Below are positions 55,509 to 64,000 of a stretch of 64,000 bases of DNA, one piece after another (the first letter of the stretch is position 1; each line of letters opens with the position of its first letter). Location of the stretch: positions 124,001-188,000 of the forward strand of contig NQMI01000083.1 of the NCBI GenBank assembly GCA_002270565.1, in the 5' to 3' direction. The translations under genes and the position numbers were made by a program. The notes under the pieces are model-generated. The model did not search any database and had not been told where the DNA came from. It was given only the letters and a program-made list of their open reading frames with translations. Source of the stretch: Stenocarpella maydis (lineage: Eukaryota > Ascomycota > Sordariomycetes > Diaporthales > Diaporthaceae).

Positions 55509-57951
55509 ATGACTACAATGCTCGAGTCCGGCAGGATGTTGTTATATACAAAGGTGGCCCCTCCGAAAGCACCCAAGAGACGGTCGAGGGCAGGTATGTC
55601 CCACAGTCCAAGTTAATCTCTGTGCCCGCCAGCCACATGCGCGAAGATAGGAGCCTGTGGTCCCCCGGACATCACACCCACCTGTAGTGGGTTGCGTTGG
55701 AATAGCCCGTCATTAAACTGCCAACAATCATCCCGATTGGATAATCTGAGCTGACCACAAGCTATCGTTCTGTTTCTCCAGGCTGTACGTTCTGGTAAGT
55801 AGACTTGTTCGCGTCAATGAAGCTGTCCCCGCACCTTCGCCTGCAGGCCCGCCACATCGGCTGACCATTCATAGCAAAGAAAAGGTTCGTCCGATCTTCG
55901 TGCCTCCGGGACGAATACTACCCTCCTTCGCCCACGTGTGAGGAACCTTGCCGGGCAGCGCTTTCGCTGACCATCTCGTAGAAGAAGAAGTGCGATGAGG
56001 TTCGACCGTCGTGCTCGCGCTGTGCCGAGCGCGGCCTCGACTGTTCATACGAAGCGGTGCGGCCGCGCCAGAGGAGGAAGCGAAACTCCAATGCCTCCTC
56101 TACAGCCACCAGGCAGCTCGACCGGAGGCTCTCCTTCGCGTCCACGCGTCGCTGGTCGGTCGGAAGCACCGGCAGTGCCCAATATGACTGGTATCACTGC
56201 CGCACCGACAGCAAGGGCGAACCGGACCACCTCATCAGCCCCCTCGACGGCACCTTCGACCCCATGTCCATCCCCACCATATCCGACCTGAGCTGCAGCT
56301 TCAGCCCGGGCGCCATCGCCGAGTCAGCCATCGACTTCGACGACGACGACCGCGCCGAGAGCGCCAGCAACGGCACGACGGCCATGACGCACGTCTCCAA
56401 GCCGCCGGACCTGGCCATGATCGCGCCGTGCCCCGTGGGCTCGCCGCTGCTGGACTTCTACATCCCCGCCTTCTCCGAGTTCTCGGACCGCACCAACCGG
56501 CGCGCCCTCGTCGCCCACTTCTGCGAGAGCCTCAGCCACCTCATCGTCTTCCGCGAGGAGAGCGGGAACCCGTTCCGCGAGCTCGTCCTGCCCCTGACCG
56601 CCAAGAGCTCCCCGGTCATGAACGCCATCTACGCCCTGTCGAGCGCCCACATGGAGTACCGCGGGGTCACGAACCAGGAGCAGTCCATGCATTTCCACGG
56701 CCAGGCCATCCAGGGTCTTGCCGCCCTGATCGACACAAAGGCGAAGACAGCCGAGAACAGGAACGAGCTGTTGGCAGCCATCATGCTTTTGGTGTATTAT
56801 GAGGTGGTATGTGGGCTTGACAACTCTTGTGCGTATAATATAACTTGCTGACAGTCTGTGCAGCTCGTCCAGAGGGGACGGTCCAACTTGGTAGACGGAC
56901 ACCTCAAAGGCGCCATGACGATTATGAATTCATATCCGGCAGCAACGGACCCTACCGGGATCTTCTTGGAACGTGTATGCGCCACCCCCCCCCCCCTCGT
57001 CTGTCCGTCTTGGCCTCTTTACCCTGCTGACAACCCCGAAAGGCATTCCGATTTTACGATGTTATTGCGGCTCTCTCTTTTGGTACAGCGCCGTTATCAC
57101 AAGCACCGGGGAAGGGCTGCCTCCACCCCTTCCCCCCCACGGGGGCACCAGTCACGTCCCCACTCAGCTCCGTCGACACGCTGCTGGGCATGGCGACATC
57201 ACTCTGGCCGATAATCCACCGCCTCTCCAAGCTCTCCTCGGACAAGACCGACCTGGAGAGCGCATGCCGCGAGGGCCAGCCCTCGCCCATGATCGCCGTC
57301 CTCAAGACCGAGTTCGAGACCAACTCGCAGGCGATCGAGCGGGCGCTGGAGTCGTGGCAGCCGTACCTCCCGCCGGGGTTCAACCCGGACGACCCGCCGT
57401 CGCCCGAGACGGAGGAGAGGCGGCACGACACGGAGACGGCGGAGCGGTCGCGGCTGCACTCCATCTTCAACAACGCCATGGCGTACCGGCACAGCGCCTC
57501 GGTCTACCTGTACCACAGCATCTACGGGTACCCGCGGTCGCACGCGTCGGTGCAGGCGCACGCGCACGCGGCGCTGTGGCACTGCCTGCAGACGTGCTCG
57601 CACGCCGGGCCGATGGGGGCCCTGCTGTGGCCGCTGTTCGTGGCATCGTGCGAGGCGGTCACGGAGCAGGACCGCGGGCTGGCGCGGGACGCCTTCGCGC
57701 TCGTGGAGAAGAGGCAGGGCATGATCAACATCAAGTGGGCGTGGGACATCGTGCAGGAGGTGTGGCGCCTCGCCGACGCCATGGAGGGCGAGGGCGAGGG
57801 CGAGGGCGAGGGCGAGGGCGGCGCGGGAGGAGGAGGAGACGCGCAGGCTGGGGACGGCGAGGGCGAGTCCCCTGTCTCTGGGGCGCTCTCCACGCCGGAC
57901 CTGTGGAGGAAGGTGAGCAAGCAGATGGGCATCAGTATTGTGTTTGGGTGA
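55509..57951 (+). CDS. Zn2Cys6 transcription factor with micro-exons
   Basis: Nuclear regulator, 650 residues, six exons: 55509-55593, 55782-55794 (13 nt), 55875-55884 (10 nt), 55982-56806, 56864-56974 and 57043-57951, total 1953 nt in frame. Only when both micro-exons are included does the zinc cluster form: GCTFCKEKKKKCDE, then [14 protein letters not shown], six Cys at residues 30-57 with exact CxxC-x6-C-x6-C-xx-C-x6-C spacing. The C-terminal part is a fungal transcription factor 2 type domain ([76 protein letters not shown]). Near the end there is a Glu-Gly repeat encoded by GAGGGC hexamers. ATG 55509 is the first in frame, with a second at 55518. An acceptor 9 nt earlier (56855) for exon 5 is also in frame. 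Target genes unknown. Confidence 0.9.
57784..57820 (+). repeat. (GAGGGC)n coding hexamer repeat
   Basis: About six tandem hexamers encode alternating Glu-Gly in the C-terminal part of the regulator. Confidence 0.85.
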
Positions 57952-59967
57952 GCGGGCCGGGGCGGCGGCGCTTGGGTGTGTGTATTTGATACTACGTGTA
58001 ACCATATTGGCAGGGGCGCACTGGGCAGGGGTGGTGGGGAAGCATTGCAACGGTGAAAATCACATGTAAAAAGCCTCCCTCGGGGGCTGGGTCGGTTGAA
58101 TACTATACTACATGTGTATGTATTGGGCCTCTTGGGCTTGGGGAAATCATTAACATGGGTGGCTTATCATGGTCAGTCAGCAGCGTATTACCAGTCCTGT
58201 ATGTAGTAGTGTACAAACACGTCGGGTGCACGAGCACACTGTCTGCCGTCTATTGACAAAGAATGGGCAAGCCACGAGAGACCTCTGCCTATCAGCATTT
58301 GCGCCCTTGGCCAGAGGCATCAGGAGCATCCCCGGCGCTTATGAGGTTGGTGACCAGCCTTGGTGCGTGGCGGGCAGGCAGCCCTGCCCCCCGTGAGCTT
58401 GATAGTTGATGCTTGGCGTCGGACAAGCGCCCCCGAAGCGTTCACGCTCAGCCTGATGGCTCGTCACGCAGACCCGGCTGATGCTGTATGTAGCGGGGCT
58501 GCCACCATGTAGTGGCCCAGGTGTTGATGTGACCCAGCTGGCTGTTGACTGACCATCCAGCCGATAGTCAATCAGGCCTCGTCACAATCCTGCGATCGCC
58601 CTCGGTTCGGCTCGGCGGTATGCCCTGTTGCGGACCTACGCGAGGCACGGCGACGAAAGAATCATCCACGCCCCTGCAAGACCTGTTGGCAGTGAGAATG
58701 GCCAGCGGCGGCCGTCATCAGGCACACTGCAGCATGGTCCAACAATACCCCGTGGGGGGTCGGAAAAGCAAGGTGGTGGGACGAGCGGAAGCTTGAATTG
58801 TGGTCTTGCAAAGGCAGTGGGGAGAGACGAGATGAGAAATGCATGTCGTCCCGCTGCCATGCACGGATGCTCCGCTCCATCCCCATCTCTTCCACTACCC
58901 CCCCATCCTGCAATGCTTGCTCTCTACACCCGACAGAGCCCTTGGTTGGCTGCACCCACCCTGCGTGTCCGTTCCAAGCAGAACCTCGCATCACCTTCGT
59001 CTCCAGGCAACCGGAATAACGACCGTGCCAGTGTGGCAGGGGACCGGCCGCCCAGACAGCTGCAGCAGCGGCATGGATTGGGTCGAAAAGAGATGCAGCG
59101 GCAGTCTCCGCACCACCAAGGCCAACCCCCCCCCCCTCTTGTCGATCTCTGCTGCAATCCTCGGCCTGGCAGTACTACTGTGCACCCCGACTCCGTACAG
59201 CCAGCCCGACAAGTCTGACAAGATGGAGGGCGAGGCGGATGGTGTCATCGACCCAATCACCCTGACGGCCCCGAGGGTCTCTGCCACCCTCATCAATCAT
59301 CCCCTCTCCCACCTGTCGCCCTCCAGCCTGCTCAGACTGCCCGCCCAGACTGCCCGCCTGCCTGTCTGTCGAGCTGCCGTCAGCCTGACTCGACCCGCCC
59401 GTGCTTCTCGCCTCCTCGCCGATGGGACTTGCTCTGGGGCCCCGCACTCGCCCAGCCCACCAGGCAATCTCCAAGCAGGGCCCAAGTCCCAACAAGCACC
59501 TGCCGGGCCCCGATCCTGGGGCGCCAGTGCTCCGTCACTGCTGGCGCCTTTCCCCTTCTTATTATTGCATCTCGTTCCGTTGCAGCCATCCGTTCCGCCC
59601 GTGTCCAAGGCTGGACCCACGTTTCGCACGCGCTTCTGCAGTCCAGCAACGATCAGCTGCCTGCTACCTGTTCGCGTATGGTCCGTCGGCATCTCCCATG
59701 CCGCGCGTGTGTGGCGACTTCTGGAGCCGCGTGGGCGGAGAATCTTTCGTCAATAATAGCCGCCCCCCTCAAAGAGACGACGCGTGAACGCAGCGTCAGT
59801 GCAGCACTTCTCTTCTACTGCTCCTCGACCCTCCCCGTCCCTATCTACATTGCGTCATCCTCCTCGGGCCGTAGACCTGTGAGGGGGGGGGCATTGAGCT
59901 GCGAGGCTGTCTATTATACAGAGAAAGTAAATAATGCGCCTTGCTGACTCTCGCCCGTATCCTACAG
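57952..59967. other. Intergenic region and unresolved first exons of the next gene
   Basis: No separate gene is supported. The CT-rich sequence from about 59250 on looks like leader of the downstream regulator. A candidate exon ends at 59878 (donor GTGAGG, branch CTGAC, acceptor ACAG at 59967), and its frame joins correctly to the zinc cluster exon. That frame is open only back to about 59758 and has no ATG, so a further upstream exon is needed. Confidence 0.45.
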
Positions 59968-62900
59968 ATGTCTTACCTGCCGGAAACGAAAGACGCGGTG
60001 CGACGGAGAAAAGCCGACCTGCTCGACGTGCGACAAGAATGGCCATCAGTGTCTTGGATACCCCGAGCAGAATGACAAGATCAGGACAGACTCGGTCATC
60101 TCCCCTGTCAAGGTCGAGGGCGGGATCGAAACCTCGCCTGCCGAGCCAGAGGACCATCAGCCCACAGACGTCCCCGACCACAAAGACATCGATCGCCCAA
60201 CATCAACGGCACGGGATGGCACAGGTCGTCACTCGGAAGCTGTGCCCGATCGTGCCCCTGCCCACAAGACACGGAGTGACTCCTCGTCCACCATGAGCGG
60301 CGGCATGGCCACGAAACCCCTAGAGGACAGCAAGGAATGGGCGACGGAGCCATCCAAACCGCAGACGCCCGAGAAGCCAGCAAAGAGGCGCCCATTCCAG
60401 CGCACCGTTTCCTTGTCCGACGACGCCCAAAGTCCCAGCGCCCGGTCACCAGTACAGCACCACCACGAGACCCACAAGGTTCCATACTTCCGCTACTTTG
60501 GACCGACCGCCATCGTGCCTGGCTATAAGCAGATGGTAGTCAATGTGCACCACTATCATCGACGCAGAAGCAGAGGGGGCTCCGCCTCGGTCGCCTCCCC
60601 CGGGTCTATGCTGAGCCACCATAGTCTGCCCTCGCACGCCGACACTGTTCTCCAGGCAATGGAAGAAGTCCCCGTGTACGACCCGAACGACCCGGCACCG
60701 GCCCATCCTACGATAATCAGCCTCATTAAGATATTCTTCGTGCATCTTGGCTGCAGCTACCCGTTCCTGCACGAGGCCCGGGTGCTGCGCATGGTGAGAG
60801 AGAAGAGGCTGGACGCAATCCTAGTGGATGCGATATGTGCCTTGGCGGCCAGGTTCTCAACCCCGGCGGACTCTCTGCCTGCCGTCGGGGAAAGCCCAAA
60901 GTCGGACTATGGCAATGCTTTTGCGCAGCGAGCAAGGACCGCGACGGTCGATGCATTTCCATGTCCTTCAGTCGGCGCCGTGCAGGCGTACCTGCTCATG
61001 GCTTACGAGGGCTTCGGCGCAGGCCAAGACAGTACCCTGTGGATGTATCTCGGTCTTGCAATACGCATGGCATTCGACCTGGGCCTTCAGAAGAACGAGG
61101 GCGTCCAGTTTCAAGGTGACAAAGACCCGTGGTACACTAGGTCCTGGAACCATGCAAACGGGGATGAGGAAGATAACAATGCCGCAATCCCGAAGAGCGA
61201 GGCCCTGAGGCCCGAAGAGCAGCAGGAGATCGTTCAGGAACGTGTCGACACTGCCTGGGCTGTCTATATCCTGGACCGCATCATCTCCTCGGGGACTGGT
61301 CGGACTGTCACTATCAAGGACGAGGAATTCGAACTGCCGACTCCAGAACCAGCAATCGATGCTGTCTCAGGCTGGCCACTCCCCTATCCTGCCTTCATCC
61401 AGATCACCCAGTTTTATGGGCGTGTCTCGGACGTCCTGAACAAGATCAACAAGGTGCAGGATCTGACAGAAGAAAAGATGTCAATCCTGGCCAGGATTGA
61501 AAGCGACCTGACCAGGCTCTACCACAAGCAAGACCCCCGATTGCATTTTAATCCGTTGCACTTTCAGAACTACGTCAAGTACGGGCAAGGAACTACCTTT
61601 ATCCTCCTGCACGTCTGGTTTCACGCTTTGATCATTGTTCTCCACCAACCGCTCCTGACGTCCTTCGGCATCAGGCAGCCCCAGTTGACATCGCACAGTC
61701 GAGAGCTGGCCATGTCCAGCGCCAAAACCATTGCCGATATCCTCGCCCTGGCCGAGCTGATTGACCCGAAAAGCTACATTGGTAACCCGTTCATATCGCA
61801 GCCCATGTACATTGCTGCGTGCGCCTTCCTGACCGAGTCAGCCGCTGTGGCCTCACAGCCTGTGTCAAGAGATGTCTCACCACCACCGGATGCGAATGCG
61901 GCGACGAATACGAACTCAGCACGGGCATCCACCAGGAAGGCCAAATCAGGGACCGAGGCGAGGACTACCAAGCATTCACTGTTGGCAGACGCGGCAAACC
62001 AAAACTACCAGAGGTGCTACAAGGTCCTGCAACAGCTCATCATGTACTGGAACGGTGTCAATTACATTCTGGTCGCATTAGAACACAGGTCAAAGGGCGT
62101 TTGGGACTGCGAGACCTACACCGCAGAAGAGTATGAGAGCACAAAGGCGCCCCGCCGCCCTACTTCATTAAGTCGGTTCGCGCGGCTCGATAACCCATCT
62201 TCGCCTCAGCCGAGCGCCCCTCCTATTGCCTGGTCGCTCACCGGCACAACAAACTCACCGAACTCGAGCCTCACACTTCTGTACCAGAACATGAATGCGG
62301 GAGCTCCGCAGACAGGCCAGGGCCCTACCCACCCACCTCCACCACCCGCGCCCCAATCCGCCCCAACACCGCCAGGCAACATGATCTACGACCCCATACG
62401 GCAGAGCCTGCCCGAGACGCCAACAACCTTCTCGGGATTCCCACAACCAGCCATCTCTTCTATGCGATACTCTGCGAACAGTTCGGCCGCGCACCGCATA
62501 ACCCCGTCGCTATCCACCAGCCTCACGTCAGACACCAGGTCGGGCCTGACGCCCGAGGTCGGCCCAGGCACTCCCGCGAGCGATGCCAGGCTTCAAGTCC
62601 TGTCTGGCATCGCAAGTGGGGGTCCTGTTCACCCACCGTTATCAACGCACCCATTCACACCTTCGTCAAATTACGACTCCCTCCAGGTTACATCGCCTCC
62701 CAACTCACTCAGCGATCCAAACTCTGTCCACCAACAGCGCATGCACCAGCTCAACCACGCCGCCCAGAGCAACACGTCCAATGATGTGGTTGCGCATTAT
62801 GGTCATGATTTTGCGCAGAATGGTCTGGCCTCTGGCTCTTACCCTTATTTTGGCGGGGGACCAATAGCCGATGCCATCACGGTGGAGGAAATCAACCTTG

Positions 62901-63019
62901 GATCCCTCGGGCTTCCAAACGACATGATGCCGCCGTGGGACTTTTTCCCCGGTGACTTTACTGGGCTATTCGATGCGAATCACCTTGGGGGAGGCCCCGG
63001 CGATCATGGACACATGTGA
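59968..63019 (+). CDS. Zn2Cys6 transcription factor, N-terminus unresolved
   Basis: Large nuclear regulator; this exon alone encodes 1016 residues. It opens directly in the zinc cluster, CLTCRKRKTRCDG then KPTCSTCDKNGHQC, preceded by an acceptor (CCTACAG), so at least one short upstream exon exists. The linker is Ser/Pro-rich, followed by a conserved VPYFRYFGPTAIVPGYKQMV. The fungal_trans domain follows (TIISLIKIFFVHLGCSYPFL, LDAILVDAICALAARFS, AVQAYLLMAYEGFGAGQDS, LWMYLGLAIRMAFDLGLQKN, TAWAVYILDRIISSGTGR). A long Pro/Ser-rich tail ends in a region that resembles an acidic and aromatic activation segment (PPWDFFPGDFTGLF). The pattern belongs to the XlnR-like superfamily, but the target pathway cannot be named. 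It runs tandem to the regulator at 55509. Confidence 0.85.
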
Positions 63020-64000
63020 TATTGCGCATTCATCCCTATGTGTTAAAACTTCTTCATCTCTTTTTTTTTTTTTTTTAATTTTTATAAATGGATCGTGATC
63101 CTCAAATAGCACTGCGCGGCGTTTGTTGTGGTAACGTTCTGCATTATGAAATTGGGCCTAGTCACGTTTCTTGACAGCATCTCTTTTAGCGGCGGATGGA
63201 TTCATTTGATATTTTAAGGCCATACTTGTCCACGCTGGGGATTTGGACGATTGGTCAGGCCAAGTAGGACGCAGGGCCAGAGGCCGAGCGGGTTCTAGCT
63301 CATCGGGGCGCTCAGGATAATCCTTGGGTTGAAACAATTTTGTGCTTGGGAAGATGCGGCAGCAGCGGGCACCCTCAAAAAAGGATGGCGGATTTCAAGT
63401 GCTTCTGTAATAAGGGAGCTGTGTCGGGTTGAATAACCTTTTCGATTTTGCATGGTCGAAAGATACCGCAAAAGGAAGCCCTGCTAATTGCATACTAGTA
63501 GCCAGAACGCAACCCCATAGGCACTAGGCAGCAGAGTAGCTAGAACATAGCAGGGGTTAGGGTAAGGAACTCACTAACCACAGGGTAAGCTAATAGAACT
63601 ATTAACAGGTTTAGTAATAATAGAAGTAGACTCTCCAAGTTATAAGCAGTTTAAATAGTTTATTATTTAAGAATAATTAAAAATTAATTTATATAATAAA
63701 TAGCTTTTATGAATTAGACTTTATAACGTGATTTATTAGGAAGTGGCTAGGTACTATATGTGGCCTATTATGAACCAACACTGATGGCACCCCGGGGACC
63801 CATTTGAGAATCCAGGCACATGGGAACGAGCACCGCAGCACGCCCCCGCACGACCCCGCAGGACCCCAACTGATGAGTTAGCACTACTTGCCAAATCCTA
63901 AGGGTTAGGGTTATGGACCCACCTTATAGGTTTGGATTGATGAGCTTAACATTGATTTAGTTGAGTAATACTATGGATGAATTAATGGAATCATTATTAA
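63020..64000. other. 3' flank passing into AT-rich degraded repeat DNA
   Basis: The first ~450 bp are ordinary 3' flank with a T run at 63062-63076. From about 63480 the sequence becomes AT-rich with many stops in every frame, and includes TTAGGG-like units (63552-63565 and 63898-63915). It looks like an old repeat or transposon relic continuing beyond the window. Confidence 0.5.

Noticed and set aside
56324..58050. Long antisense frames over the 55.5-58 kb regulator
   Set aside because: Shadows of the GC-rich exons, with Arg/Leu/Ala-rich low-complexity translation. The sense frame carries conserved domain motifs.
58839..59756. 305-codon plus-strand open frame
   Set aside because: Pro/Ser/Leu-rich translation with no conserved segment. 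It lies in the CT-rich leader of the downstream regulator.

Overview
The window looks like chromosomal DNA of a filamentous ascomycete (Pezizomycotina, most likely a Sordariomycete). Genes carry short introns of about 50-200 bp with GTAAGT/GTGAGT/GTATGT donors and CTRAC-type branch points. The gene set is typically fungal: Zn2Cys6 regulators, a cutinase, a C2H2 protein, a YVH1 phosphatase and an intron-containing tRNA-Ser. The decayed transposons carry CpA-to-TpA nonsense mutations of the kind RIP leaves. All exon models were assembled by eye; where several exons are given, I checked that they splice in frame.

Layout. 0.7-3.5 kb (minus): a fungal-specific transcription factor domain protein with no DNA-binding domain that I can find. 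3.5-17 kb: a long gene-poor stretch rich in microsatellites and palindromic motifs. 17-19.2 kb (plus): a conserved C2H2 zinc-finger protein. 23.3-25.2 kb (plus): a YVH1-type dual-specificity phosphatase. 25.2-31.2 kb: no recognisable gene. 31.2-35.0 kb: a decayed Mutator-like element with a pogo/Fot1-like deletion derivative nested inside it.

35-48 kb is an accessory-looking block. It holds a broken family CE1 acetyl xylan/feruloyl esterase (minus), a Zn2Cys6 regulator resembling the AmyR/MAL sugar-regulator type (plus), a secreted GPI-anchored CE5 cutinase-like esterase (minus), an unrecognised 247-residue protein (plus) whose 3' end contains pieces of the cutinase gene, a ten-exon protein kinase (minus), and an intronless intracellular GH31 alpha-glycosidase (plus). 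The functional theme is plant-polymer and oligosaccharide use, but co-regulation is inferred only from proximity.

49-51 kb (minus): a secreted cysteine-repeat, single-pass membrane protein. 54.1 kb (minus): tRNA-Ser(CGA). 55.5-58 kb and 60-63 kb (plus): two more Zn2Cys6 regulators. The DNA-binding domain of the first is assembled across two micro-exons of 13 and 10 nt. The last kilobase is AT-rich and looks like degraded repeat DNA.

The points most worth following up are the micro-exon zinc cluster, the cutinase-derived scar in the orphan gene, the nested transposons with intact terminal repeats, and the cysteine-repeat surface protein. I found no CRISPR array, phage or bacterial-type operon.
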